Source: Massilia sp. Bi118
GTDB lineage: Bacteria; Pseudomonadota; Gammaproteobacteria; Burkholderiales; Burkholderiaceae_D
Direction of reading: 5' to 3'
DNA length: 64,000 bases
NCBI RefSeq assembly: GCF_918697865.1
Contig: NZ_CAKKMV010000011.1
Location: 1 to 64,000, forward strand
The notes under the pieces are model-generated. The model searched no databases. It saw only the letters and a list, made by a program, of their open reading frames with translations, and was not told the origin of the DNA. How positions within the stretch are numbered: position 1 is the stretch's first letter; each line of letters starts with the position of its first letter. Both the position numbers and the translations under genes were made by a program. This document shows, piece after piece, positions 35,076-43,628 of this stretch.

Positions 35076-36086
35076 ATGCGGTATGATTTCGAGCTCGTCA
35101 ATATTCGTCATCTACCTGGGGTTGCATTGAAGATCATCGGCGCCTTCGGCGCGTCCCGCTACACCATCCGCGAGCTGGAGCTGTTTCGCGATGCCGACAC
35201 CCCGCCGGTGGCGGCGCTGCTGGCTGCGTGCCCGGTGGTGAAGGTGGCGAAGGGCGAACCGGTCGAAGATGGCCTGCGCGCGCGCCTCTACGTCGTGCTG
35301 TCCGGCTCGCTCGGCGTGCAGCCGGCGACGGCCGCCGGCGAAGGCGAGATCCAGCGCGTCCTGCCCGGCGAGAGCGTGGGCGAGCAGTCGGTGCTGGACG
35401 ATGCGGCCAACCTGGACGCCATCACGGCGCTGGACGACAGCGAGCTGCTGGTGATCGAGCCGGCCCTGGTCTGGCGCCTGATCGACGAGGGCAACGGCGT
35501 CGCCCGCAACCTGCTGCGCCTGCTGTCTTTCCGCATCCGCGCCGCCAATGCCCTGCTGCGGCGGCGCCAAAAGCTGGGCGAGTTCTACCGCCAGCTGTCG
35601 ATGAACGACGGCCTGACCGGCCTCTACAACCGCGCCTGGCTGAACGACATGCTGCCCAAGCTGGTGGCGCGGGCGCGCATGGACCGCACCCCGCTGTCGC
35701 TGGTGATGATCGACCTCGACCACTTCAAGCGCTTCAACGACACCCACGGCCACATGGCCGGCGACACGGCCCTGGCCACCGCCGCCGCCGTGATCCGCAG
35801 CGCCCTGCGCCCCTCGGACTTTGCGGTGCGCTATGGCGGCGAGGAATTGATGGCGATCCTGCCGAACACCAACCGCACGCTCGCCATGATGGTGGCCGAG
35901 CGCCTGTGCGCGCGGATGCGCGAGGCGGTCGTGTTCGACGACATGCGCATCGCCCTGCCCCACCTGACGGGCTCTTTCGGCGTTGCCAGCCTGGGCGCGG
36001 AGCAGGACGAGCGCAGCCTGGTCGAGGCCGCCGATGCGGCGCTCTACCGCGCCAAGGAGGCGGGACGGGACCGCATCCACGTGTGA
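35076..36086 (+). CDS. diguanylate cyclase with N-terminal cyclic-nucleotide-binding-like domain
   Basis: 336 residues from ATG 35076. A TTG at 35127 with GGGG upstream is a serious alternative start. Residues about 35-150 resemble a cNMP-binding/CAP-like sensor (FRDADTPPVAALLAACPVVK, VLSGSLGV, PGESVGEQSVLDD, LLVIEPALVWRLIDE). Residues 175-336 are a GGDEF domain: NDGLTGLYNRAWL, DLDHFKRFNDTHGHMAGD, and GGEEL at 254-258. The inhibitory RxxD site is present five residues upstream (RPSD, 245-248). An active, feedback-inhibited c-di-GMP synthase is expected. The ligand for the N-terminal domain is unknown. Confidence 0.88.
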   Translation: MRYDFELVNIRHLPGVALKIIGAFGASRYTIRELELFRDADTPPVAALLAACPVVKVAKGEPVEDGLRARLYVVLSGSLGVQPATAAGEGEIQRVLPGESVGEQSVLDDAANLDAITALDDSELLVIEPALVWRLIDEGNGVARNLLRLLSFRIRAANALLRRRQKLGEFYRQLSMNDGLTGLYNRAWLNDMLPKLVARARMDRTPLSLVMIDLDHFKRFNDTHGHMAGDTALATAAAVIRSALRPSDFAVRYGGEELMAILPNTNRTLAMMVAERLCARMREAVVFDDMRIALPHLTGSFGVASLGAEQDERSLVEAADAALYRAKEAGRDRIHV

Positions 36087-36160
36087 AGGTTCCGTTTTCA
36101 GGCTTGCGGCCGGGCTTGGGAATGAACAGAGCGGCAAGTTAGAATGGCATATCGCAATTC

Positions 36161-37630
36161 ATGAGCAGCGCCTCCGTGAGCAACCATACCTTCCTCTGGC
36201 ACGACTACGAAACCTTCGGCGCGGTGCCGCGTCGCGATCGCCCGGCCCAGTTCGCCGCGATCCGCACGGACGCGGAACTGAACGAGATCGGCGAACCGGT
36301 CATGATCTATTGCCAGCCGGCGCCCGACTACCTGCCGGATCCGCAGGCCTGCCTGATCACCGGCATCACGCCCCAGCACTGCCTGGAGCACGGCGTGCCG
36401 GAGCACGAGTTCGCGAAACGCGTGTGCGAAGCTTTCAGCGAGCCGGGCACGATCGGGGTCGGCTACAACACCATCCGCTTCGACGACGAAGTCACCCGCT
36501 TCCTCTTCTGGCGCAACATGATCGACCCGTATGCGCGCGAATGGCAGAACGGCTGCGGCCGCTGGGACCTGCTGGACGTGGTGCGCATGACCTATGCGCT
36601 GCGCCCGGATGGCATCAGCTGGCCGATGAAGGAAGACGGCAAGCCCAGCTTCCGCCTCGAAGACCTGACCCGCGCCAACGGCCTGGTGCACGAAGCCGCG
36701 CACGACGCACTGTCCGACGTGCGCGCGACCATCGCGATGGCGCGCCTGATCCGCAGCAAGCAGCCCAAGCTGTTCGACTTCTGCCTGGAGCTGCGCCGCA
36801 AGGACAAGGTGGCCAGCGAGATGGGCCTGCACCTGGAGCGCGGCCAGCGCCGCCCCGTCCTGCACGTGTCCGGCATGTTCCCGGCCGAGCGCGGCTGCCT
36901 GGGCCTGGTGTGGCCGCTGGCCTCGCACCCGACCAACAAGAACGAGGTGCTGGTCTGGGACTGCCGCCACGATCCATCCGAGCTCTTTGGCCTGAGCGTG
37001 GAGACGATCCGCGAGCGCCTGTTCACGCGCGCCGCCGAGATGCCGGAAGGGGTATCCCGCCTGCCGATCAAGAGCGTGCACCTGAATAAATCGCCGATGC
37101 TGGTCGGGAACCTGCGCACGCTGGACCCGAAGCTGGCGGCGAAATGGCAGCTGGATATCGAGCAGTGCATGGCGCATGCGCGCATCGCCGCCGATGGGCC
37201 GGACATGAGCGCGGTGTGGCAGAAGGTGTTCCAGCGACCCGGGAGCGAGTCAGGGGCCGGGACCGACGTCGACGAAGGCCTGTACAACGGTTTTGTTTCG
37301 CAGGGCGACCGGCGCCAGCTGGAGTCGCTGCGCGGCGAGCATCCGGCCCGCCTGATGGACCGGCAGCCGAGTTTCGAGGATGAACGGCTGTCCGAGATCC
37401 TGTTCCGCTATCGCTGCCGCAACTTCCCGCATACTTTGCAGGAAGCGGAAATGGAAAGCTGGGAAGCGCACCGCGCCGCGCGCCTGTTCGAGGGCGCCGG
37501 CGGGGCGAGGACGATCGATCAGTTGTTTGCCGAGATCGATGCGCTGTCGGAGACGGCGGATGAGCGGGCGGAGGCGATTCTGGGCGCGCTGTACGATTAC
37601 GCTGAATCCATCGCCCCGCAGCGGTATTGA
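36161..37630 (+). CDS. sbcB: exodeoxyribonuclease I
   Basis: 489 residues, in line with E. coli ExoI. It degrades single-stranded DNA 3' to 5' in repair and recombination. DEDDh motifs are visible: D15 and E17 in FLWHDYETFGAVPRRDRPAQ, NTIRFDDEVTRF, and HDALSDVRAT. VSGMFPAERGCLGLVWPLA belongs to the SH3-like domain and the C-terminal FPHTLQEAEMESWE to the ExoI C-terminal domain. No Shine-Dalgarno of strength is seen. It is convergent with pyrF, 3 bp apart. Confidence 0.95.
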   Translation: MSSASVSNHTFLWHDYETFGAVPRRDRPAQFAAIRTDAELNEIGEPVMIYCQPAPDYLPDPQACLITGITPQHCLEHGVPEHEFAKRVCEAFSEPGTIGVGYNTIRFDDEVTRFLFWRNMIDPYAREWQNGCGRWDLLDVVRMTYALRPDGISWPMKEDGKPSFRLEDLTRANGLVHEAAHDALSDVRATIAMARLIRSKQPKLFDFCLELRRKDKVASEMGLHLERGQRRPVLHVSGMFPAERGCLGLVWPLASHPTNKNEVLVWDCRHDPSELFGLSVETIRERLFTRAAEMPEGVSRLPIKSVHLNKSPMLVGNLRTLDPKLAAKWQLDIEQCMAHARIAADGPDMSAVWQKVFQRPGSESGAGTDVDEGLYNGFVSQGDRRQLESLRGEHPARLMDRQPSFEDERLSEILFRYRCRNFPHTLQEAEMESWEAHRAARLFEGAGGARTIDQLFAEIDALSETADERAEAILGALYDYAESIAPQRY

Positions 37631-37633
37631 AAA

Positions 37634-38455
37634 TTACGCGCGATACTGGTTGATCGCGTCGCGCGTCTCCATCGCCACCCGCCGCGCCGCGGCGGCGAAA
37701 TCCTCATCGCCCTGCGGCTGCGCGTACAAAATCGCGCGCGAGGAATTGATCATCATCCCCGCGCCGTGCGCCGTGCGGCCCGATTTCACCGTCGCCGCGA
37801 TGTCGCCGCCCTGGGCGCCGATGCCCGGCACCAGCAGCGGCATGTCGCCGACGATGGCGCGGACCTGGGCCAGTTCTTCCGGGAAGGTGGCGCCGACCAC
37901 CAGCGCGCACTGGCCGTTCCTGTTCCATTTTTCGGCCACCAGCTGCGCCACGTGCTGGTACAGCGGGCGCCCGCCGACGTCGAGGAACTGCAGGTCGGAG
38001 CCGCCCGCGTTCGAGGTCCGGCACAGCACGATCACGCCGCGGTCCGCCCATTCCATGTAGGGCTCCACCGAATCGAAGCCCATGTAGGGGCTGACGGTGA
38101 CGGCATCCGCGCCGTAGCGGTCGAAGGCTTCGCGCGCATACTGGCGCGCCGTGGCGCCGATGTCGCCGCGCTTCGAGTCCAGGATCAGCGGGACCTGCGG
38201 ATAGTGCTCCTTGATATGGCGGCACACGGTTTCCAGCTGGTCTTCCGCGCCCAGCGCCGCGAAATAGGCAATCTGCGGCTTGAAGGCGCAGGCCAGGTCG
38301 GCGGTCGCGTCGACGATGGCCTTGCAGAATTCGGCGATGCCTTCCGGGTGATCGCGCAGGTGCGCGGGGAAGCGCTCGATATCCGGGTCGAGTCCCACAC
38401 ACAGCAGGGAATCGTTGCTGCGCCAGGCGGCGTTCAGCTTGTCGATGAAGTTCAT
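37634..38455 (-). CDS. pyrF: orotidine-5'-phosphate decarboxylase
   Basis: 273 residues, the longer UMPS-like (type 2) form. It converts OMP to UMP in pyrimidine synthesis. The catalytic array is DSKRGDIG with D93, K95 and D98; GLDPD at 21-25 and [10 protein letters not shown] belong to the substrate pocket. [14 protein letters not shown] and [10 protein letters not shown] are typical. It is a single-gene unit, divergent from the LemA/TPM cluster. Confidence 0.96.
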   Translation of the reverse strand: MNFIDKLNAAWRSNDSLLCVGLDPDIERFPAHLRDHPEGIAEFCKAIVDATADLACAFKPQIAYFAALGAEDQLETVCRHIKEHYPQVPLILDSKRGDIGATARQYAREAFDRYGADAVTVSPYMGFDSVEPYMEWADRGVIVLCRTSNAGGSDLQFLDVGGRPLYQHVAQLVAEKWNRNGQCALVVGATFPEELAQVRAIVGDMPLLVPGIGAQGGDIAATVKSGRTAHGAGMMINSSRAILYAQPQGDEDFAAAARRVAMETRDAINQYRA

Positions 38456-38596
38456 GGCAGGCCCTTGGTCACTTGTTGCAAACCCTCTATTGTACCGCGC
38501 TAAACCGGCGCTGCCGTCCGCGTTTCGGCCGGACGCCGCCGCTCGGCCAATTCAGGTATATTTTTAGTCATTCGACAACTCGCGACGGACTTCATC

Positions 38597-39235
38597 ATGA
38601 AGAAATCTTCTGCGGCGCCTTCCCTGTTCACGCGCTGGGCCGCCAAAATGTTGGCCACGGTCCTGGCCACGCTGTTGACTGGAGCGCTGCTGTCCGGCTG
38701 CGGCTACAACCAGTTCCAGGCCAAGGACGAGGCGACCAAGGCCGCCTGGGGCGAAGTGGTCAACCAGTACCAGCGCCGCGCCGACCTGATTCCGAACCTG
38801 GTCAACGTCGTCAAGGGCTATGCCACCCACGAACGCGAAACCCTGGAAGCCGTCACCCGCGCGCGTGCCGCCGCGACCAGCTTCCAGATCACGCCGGAAG
38901 TCCTGAACAATCCGGAAGCCTTCCAGAAGTTCCAGCAGGTCCAGGGCGAGCTGTCGAGCGCGCTGTCGCGCCTGATGGCGGTGTCGGAGGCGTATCCGAA
39001 CCTGAAGGCCGATACCCAGTTCCGCGACCTGCAATCGCAGCTGGAGGGTACCGAAAACCGCATCACGGTGGCGCGCCAGCGCTACATCGCCGCGGTCCAG
39101 GACTACAACGTGCTGGCGCGCAGCTTCCCGACCAACCTGACGGCCAAGATGTTCGGCTACGCGCCCAAGCCTTCGTTCACGGTCGAGAACGAGCGTTCGA
39201 TCTCGACCGCGCCCAAGGTCGACTTCGGCAAGTAA
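38597..39235 (+). CDS. lemA: LemA family lipoprotein
   Basis: 212 residues. A long N-terminal segment ends in LLSGC, with C35 the likely lipidated cysteine. The LemA core is clear: AAWGEVVNQYQRRADLIPNL, VNVVKGYATHERETLEAVTR, YPNLKADTQFRDLQSQLEGT, ENRITVARQRYIAAVQDYN. LemA proteins form anchored helical bundles of uncertain role. The two following genes encode TPM-domain proteins 16 bp and 0-1 bp apart, an arrangement seen in many bacteria. Confidence 0.94.
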   Translation: MKKSSAAPSLFTRWAAKMLATVLATLLTGALLSGCGYNQFQAKDEATKAAWGEVVNQYQRRADLIPNLVNVVKGYATHERETLEAVTRARAAATSFQITPEVLNNPEAFQKFQQVQGELSSALSRLMAVSEAYPNLKADTQFRDLQSQLEGTENRITVARQRYIAAVQDYNVLARSFPTNLTAKMFGYAPKPSFTVENERSISTAPKVDFGK

Positions 39236-39250
39236 GCGGACGCCCGGACG

Positions 39251-40111
39251 ATGAAACCGCTGCTGCGCCTGCTCTGGATCTTCGCGCTTGCCCTGCTCTA
39301 CGCCGGGCAGGCATCGGCGCAGCTGAAAACCGTGCCCGCGTACACGGCGCGCGTGACCGACCAGGCCGGGATGCTGACGCCCGAGCAACGCCAGAACCTG
39401 GAGCGCGTGCTGGCCGACTATGAAACCCAGACCGGCAGCCAGATCGCCGTGCTGCTGGTGAAGTCGACCGAACCCGAGGCCATTGAGCAGTACAGCATCC
39501 GCGTGGCCGAGGCCTGGAAGCTGGGCCGCAAGGGCGTCGACGACGGCGTGCTGCTGATGGTCGCGCGCGACAATCCGTCGTCGCTGCGGCGCCTGCGCAT
39601 CGAAGCCGGGCGCGGCGTGCAGGGCGTGCTGACCGACGCCCAGTCGAAACGCATCCTGCAGGACACGATCGCCCCGCACTTTCGCCAGAACGATTACTAC
39701 GGCGGCCTGGTCGCCGGGGTCGGCGCGATTTCCGCCCTCCTCAACCAGGAAAAATTCCCCGCGCCCCAGGCCGGGCAAGGCCAGGCGCAACAGCAGGCCC
39801 AGGACGAGGACGGCGGCCCCGGCATCGTGATGAGCATCTTCTTCATCGTCATCGCCCTGACGGTGCTGCGCTCGGTGTTCAGCCCGCGCCGTTCGCGGCT
39901 GTCGCAGCCGGGCATCGGGCGGCGCTTCGACAATGGCTGGAACAGCGGCGCCACCGGCTTCATCCTCGGCAGCATCCTCAGCAACATGAACAGCGGACGC
40001 TACCGCGGCGGCGGCGGATTCTCGGGCGGCGGCGGCTTTTCGGATGGCGGCGGCTTTTCCGGCGGCGGCGGCGGCAGTTTCGACGGCGGCGGCGCCTCGG
40101 GAGACTGGTAA
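39251..40111 (+). CDS. TPM-domain membrane protein, YgcG-like
   Basis: 286 residues. A signal peptide (LLRLLWIFALALLYAGQASA) is followed by a TPM domain (ARVTDQAGMLTPEQRQNLER, QIAVLLVKSTEPEAIEQYSI, KGVDDGVLLMVARDN, FRQNDYYGGLVAGVGAI). A membrane helix (IVMSIFFIVIALTVL, about 195-210) and a Gly/Ser/Phe-rich C-terminal tail complete it. Some TPM-domain (DUF477) proteins act in photosystem II repair in plants; bacterial roles are unclear. The middle gene of the lemA cluster, its last base overlaps the start of the next gene. Confidence 0.93.
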   Translation: MKPLLRLLWIFALALLYAGQASAQLKTVPAYTARVTDQAGMLTPEQRQNLERVLADYETQTGSQIAVLLVKSTEPEAIEQYSIRVAEAWKLGRKGVDDGVLLMVARDNPSSLRRLRIEAGRGVQGVLTDAQSKRILQDTIAPHFRQNDYYGGLVAGVGAISALLNQEKFPAPQAGQGQAQQQAQDEDGGPGIVMSIFFIVIALTVLRSVFSPRRSRLSQPGIGRRFDNGWNSGATGFILGSILSNMNSGRYRGGGGFSGGGGFSDGGGFSGGGGGSFDGGGASGDW

Positions 40112-40632
40112 TGGACACGGCACAGAACAATCCCGGCCGCTTCAGGCGCAGCCTCCGCCACCTGCTCAGCACGCGGACCGAAGCCGCCCGCCTGTTTCCG
40201 CCGGCGACCCTGGAAGCCATCGCCGAAGCGATCACGGCCGGCGAACAGACCCACCGCGGCGAAGTCCGCCTGATCGTCGAGAAATCCCTGCCGCTGTCGG
40301 CGGTGTGGGATGCCATGAGCAACCGCCAGCGCGCGCTGGCCCTGTTTGCCGACTACGCAATCTGGGATACCGAGGATAACTGCGGCGTCCTCATCTACGT
40401 CAACCTGGCCGACCACAAGGTCGACATCGTGGCCGACCGCGGCATCAACCGCCGCATCGAACCCGCCACCTGGCAGGCGATCTGCAACACCATGACCGCC
40501 GGCTTTGCCCAGGGCCGCTTCCACGACGCCACGCTCGAGGCCGTCCAGCAGGTCAATGCGCTGCTGCGCCAGCATTTCCCATCGAACGGCGCGCGGCCGA
40601 ACGAGCTGCCGGACAAGCCTTTGATGCTCTAG
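40111..40632 (+). CDS. TPM-domain protein (second copy)
   Basis: 173 residues, without signal peptide or membrane helix. The TPM core is EAIAEAITAGEQTHRGEVRL, VWDAMSNRQRALALFADYAI, NCGVLIYVNLADHKVDIVAD, RGINRRI and NTMTAGFAQGRFHDA. It begins one base before the previous stop, so it is translationally coupled to the YgcG-like gene. The three-gene set probably acts together at the inner membrane. Confidence 0.92.
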   Translation: MDTAQNNPGRFRRSLRHLLSTRTEAARLFPPATLEAIAEAITAGEQTHRGEVRLIVEKSLPLSAVWDAMSNRQRALALFADYAIWDTEDNCGVLIYVNLADHKVDIVADRGINRRIEPATWQAICNTMTAGFAQGRFHDATLEAVQQVNALLRQHFPSNGARPNELPDKPLML

Positions 40633-40688
40633 CGCCTGGCTCCGGCCGGTACAATGGCGTTTTCCCATAGCCATCAGGAACACCCGCC

Positions 40689-41453
40689 ATGAAACTTGCC
40701 CAGAAAGTCGCCATCGTTACCGGAGCCAGCCGCGGAATCGGCTATGCCTGCGCCGAGCGCCTGGTGCGCGAAGGCGCGCGCGTGATGCTGGTCGACGTGC
40801 GTCCGGAAGGCGCGGCGGCCGCCGAGGCGCTGGGCGACAACGCCCGCTTCGTCGTCGCCGACGTCAGCCAGAAATCGGACGTCGACGCCATGCTGGCCGC
40901 TACCCTGGCGGCCTTCGGCCATGTCGACATCCTGATCAACAATGCCGGCGTCACCCATGCGGCCGGCTTTCTCGAACTGGCCGAGGAGGACTTCGACCGC
41001 GTCCTGCGCGTCAACCTGAAGTCGATGTTCCTGTGCAGCCAGGCGGTGGCGCGCGAAATGGTGAAGCGTGGCAGCGGCTGCATCATCAACATGTCGAGCG
41101 TGAACGCCGAACTGACCATCCCGAACCAGATTCCCTACGTGGTCTCGAAGGGCGGCGTGAACCAGCTGACCCGCGTGGCGGCGATTGCCCTGGCCGAGCA
41201 CGGCATCCGCGTCAACGCGATCGGCCCCGGCACCATCCTGACCGAGCTGGCGAAAAATGCGGTGATGGGCAGCCCCGAGGCGCGCCATACCATCCTGTCG
41301 CGCACCCCGCTGGGACGCTGCGGCGAACCGGAAGAGATCGCCGGCATCGCGGCCTTTCTGGCCAGCGACGACGCTTCCTACATGACCGGCCAGACACTGT
41401 ATGCCGACGGCGGCCGGATGGCGCTGAACTACACGGTGCCGGTAAAAGCGTAA
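40689..41453 (+). CDS. short-chain dehydrogenase/reductase, FabG-like
   Basis: 254 residues, classic SDR: GASRGIG at 12-18 for NAD(P) binding, NNAG at 84-87, catalytic S137, Y150 and K154 (YVVSK), and IRVNAIGPGTI after it. A GA-rich Shine-Dalgarno (AGGAACACC) precedes the ATG. The sequence could be a 3-oxoacyl-ACP reductase, but the broad SDR similarity does not fix the substrate. Asp at the end of strand 2 (VMLVDVRPE) favours NAD(H) over NADP(H). Confidence 0.92.
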   Translation: MKLAQKVAIVTGASRGIGYACAERLVREGARVMLVDVRPEGAAAAEALGDNARFVVADVSQKSDVDAMLAATLAAFGHVDILINNAGVTHAAGFLELAEEDFDRVLRVNLKSMFLCSQAVAREMVKRGSGCIINMSSVNAELTIPNQIPYVVSKGGVNQLTRVAAIALAEHGIRVNAIGPGTILTELAKNAVMGSPEARHTILSRTPLGRCGEPEEIAGIAAFLASDDASYMTGQTLYADGGRMALNYTVPVKA

Positions 41454-41575
41454 TCGGAGCTCAGCAATTATCACTGCGGCGAATGTCTGCTATCCAAATT
41501 CAAAATTGGACATATATATCGCAGCGCAGCATAATCTCACCTGTCTCCACTATTCTCCTCCAAGAAAATAGTTTG

Positions 41576-41606
41576 AAGCCCGCCCTCAAAGCGGGCTTTT
41601 TTTTTT
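41576..41606 (+). terminator. intrinsic terminator downstream of the SDR gene
   Basis: AAGCCCGC (41576-41583) pairs with GCGGGCTT (41591-41598), followed by ten T. It is 123 bases past the SDR stop, so it may end either that transcript or an unknown small RNA arising in the gap. Confidence 0.93.
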
Positions 41607-41712
41607 GCCCGTATCGGCGATAGACCAGTCTCAGCCGCGATCGTTCGCTTTCAACCCGGCGTTCGCTTGAGGCGTGTCATGTCCGGGTCACATTCGACTC
41701 CTATACTGGGTT

Positions 41713-41844
41713 CATCTGCATACACGCAACCGATATGCGTGATCGTAGAAAGGCGTGCCGCAAAGCGGTGCGCCGCACCGGATTCTGCGTCTCTTGGCCC
41801 TATCTTGGGTTGTGCCCGTCCTTCGTTGGCGGGCATTTTTTTTT
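41713..41844 (+). ncRNA. candidate structured small RNA or leader
   Basis: The region has no convincing reading frame. A -10-like TATACT (41702-41707) is followed by a hairpin (CACGCA 41723-41728 with TGCGTG 41736-41741), a 10-bp hairpin with loop AAA (GGCGTGCCGC 41752-41761 with GCGGTGCGCC 41765-41774) and a terminator (TGCCCGTC 41813-41820 with GGCGGGCA 41828-41835, then nine T). The -35 is weak. It could be a stand-alone RNA of about 130 bases or an attenuating leader for the gene at 41922. Confidence 0.6.
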
Positions 41845-41921
41845 ACCGCGGAGCTTGATCCGGTCGAGGATTTCGCTATGATGAATGTCGCGCTTGCGTT
41901 TTTTCATGGAGGCCATGCCTT

Positions 41922-42242
41922 ATGACTTTACCTGAAACGATGTCGCCCACCCCGCAGCAGCACTCCCAGCCATCGCGCCGCCGACAGCACAACGCCGACG
42001 ACTACCTGGTCCTCAGCGAACTGAATCCGCGCATGGTCATCGACCATTTCGACGATGAAGAATTGCCTCTTCACGTACTGACTTTCGGCAGCGTCCGCGA
42101 GATCTGCCCGAAGTGCCGGACACACCAGCTCAAACTCGTATTGCGACAGCAGACCGTACGCGTCGCCCATCTTTTCTGCGCCGACTGCGAAAGCTGTTAC
42201 GACGCCCATTACCCCAACGGGACGCCCGCGCTCACGATCTGA
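41922..42242 (+). CDS. small protein with a zinc-ribbon-like CxxC pair
   Basis: 106 residues; GGAGG lies 12 bases before the ATG. The N-terminal 30 residues are polar and probably disordered. The rest has VREICPKCRTHQLKLVL and HLFCADCESCYDAHYPNG, giving two CxxC motifs that can bind one zinc. The family is not recognised. It follows the small-RNA candidate by 78 bases, so it could be its controlled gene. Confidence 0.75.
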   Translation: MTLPETMSPTPQQHSQPSRRRQHNADDYLVLSELNPRMVIDHFDDEELPLHVLTFGSVREICPKCRTHQLKLVLRQQTVRVAHLFCADCESCYDAHYPNGTPALTI

Positions 42243-42340
42243 CGCGCTCCCGCCCTTGGCCGACGTTCCGCAAGACGGCGCGCCGGTGCAGGGGCAACAT
42301 CCCAACTGCAACAACGTCCAGGCATGCGTCATGGTAAGGT

Positions 42341-42754
42341 GTGCGTTTTCCGCTCTCGCCTGCCATGACCGCCATGCTGTCCCAGTTGCTGCTGCATCCC
42401 CGCCTGCGTTCCTTCTGCATCGCCAGCGTCATCTTCATGTACCTCCTGATCGTCGTGGCGGGCAATATCCCGGGAGCACGCGCGGACATCGGCCACTTTG
42501 CGTCCGGCGTCGTGCTGCATTCCATCGCCTATGCCGTGCTTGCCTGCCTGTGCTTCCTGGGCAGCACAGGCAGCCTGGGCGCGCGCGCCGTCAAGGCGGT
42601 GCTGGCGGTCGCCCTGATGGGCGCCGGCGACGAGTTCATCCAGAGCTTCTTCCCCTACCGCGGCGCCGCCGTGCGCGACTGGGCCGTCGACTGCACGGCG
42701 GCGGTCCTGGCCGTGCTTGCCCTGTGCGCCGCGCTGCCGAAAGCACCACGCTAA
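42341..42754 (+). CDS. VanZ-like membrane protein
   Basis: 137 residues from GTG 42341, or 129 from ATG 42365; neither has a clear Shine-Dalgarno. Four hydrophobic segments are present. The diagnostic VanZ end is ALMGAGDEFIQSFFPYRGAA then VRDWAVDCTAAVLAV, with D, E, Q, R and D conserved. VanZ-family proteins are linked with teicoplanin resistance in enterococci, but Gram-negative members have unknown functions. Confidence 0.82.
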   Translation: MRFPLSPAMTAMLSQLLLHPRLRSFCIASVIFMYLLIVVAGNIPGARADIGHFASGVVLHSIAYAVLACLCFLGSTGSLGARAVKAVLAVALMGAGDEFIQSFFPYRGAAVRDWAVDCTAAVLAVLALCAALPKAPR

Positions 42755-42902
42755 ATTCCCCAAGCTTGCCGCGTCCTTGACGTGGCTCATGCCCAACCCG
42801 AGTCAGCTGGAACGTCGCTTCCAAACGCCCCTCTTACCCGAGTGGCACGCGGCATCGTCACGCACATACCTGACATATCTATCCCATCAGAAGGAGTTGA
42901 TC

Positions 42903-43628
42903 ATGAAGCTAAAACACCAGAGCGTGCTCCTGACAGGCTTGCTGGCGCTGGCTTTCGGACTGTCCGCGTGTAAATCCATGCAGGGCGACAAAGGCAGTAT
43001 GGAAAGCGGCAGCTCCACCAGCAGCGGCGGCAGCGGCGGCATGTCCGGCACCGGCGCCGGCACCGGCAGCAGCGGATCGGCCGGCTGGGGCGGCGGCACC
43101 GGGAGCTCGGGCAGCTCGGGAACCTCCGGCAGCTCGGGCACCTCCACTGGCTCCGGTTACGACCAGTCCGGCTCCGGCAGCTCCGGCACCTCGGGCAGCA
43201 GTGGCACCAGCGGCAGTTCCGGCACCAGCGGCAGCTCGGGCACCTCGCAGGACAGCGGCAGCGGCACGGGCACCAGCACCACCGGCACCAGCGGCGGCAC
43301 GGCCAGCGCCACCACCGGCCAGGGTTCCATGGGCGCATCCAGCGCCGGCGCCTCGACGGCGGCCAGCTCGAGCCCGAACGCCACGGTCGTGGCGGTCGAA
43401 GTCGTACCGCGCACCGCGGGCGGGGTCGCCGGCGCAGGCTCGGTCGGCGCGGCGGCAGTGGGCGGCAGCGGCGCCACCGGCACCACCGGCAGCGCCTCGA
43501 GCGACCGCGTCTACCGCGTCACGCTGCGCATGGACGACGGCAGCACCCAGGTCATCACCCAGGAAACCACGCCGGACTTCCGCAGCGGGGACCGGGTCAA
43601 CCTGGCCGGCGGGATGATCCAGCACTGA
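42903..43628 (+). CDS. Ser/Gly-rich low-complexity lipoprotein
   Basis: 241 residues from ATG 42903 (AAGGAG upstream). The signal sequence ends in LSAC with C23 as the likely lipidated residue. Residues about 35-155 are low complexity: Gly, Ser and Thr with repeats of SGSSGT. The C-terminal about 85 residues are folded (NATVVAVEVVPR, RVYRVTLRMDDGSTQVITQE, DFRSGDRVNLAGGMI), resembling the end of glycine-zipper outer-membrane lipoproteins. The flexible linker would place the C-terminal domain away from the membrane. Convergent with the TraB gene; the stops abut. Confidence 0.83.
   Translation: MKLKHQSVLLTGLLALAFGLSACKSMQGDKGSMESGSSTSSGGSGGMSGTGAGTGSSGSAGWGGGTGSSGSSGTSGSSGTSTGSGYDQSGSGSSGTSGSSGTSGSSGTSGSSGTSQDSGSGTGTSTTGTSGGTASATTGQGSMGASSAGASTAASSSPNATVVAVEVVPRTAGGVAGAGSVGAAAVGGSGATGTTGSASSDRVYRVTLRMDDGSTQVITQETTPDFRSGDRVNLAGGMIQH

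Noticed and set aside
41713..41844. c-di-GMP (GEMM) riboswitch
   Set aside because: GAAAGG and CGCAAAGC recall GEMM, but the CGCAAAGC lies in the loop of a perfect 10-bp hairpin and the conserved GEMM helices and GNRA-receptor layout are not formed.
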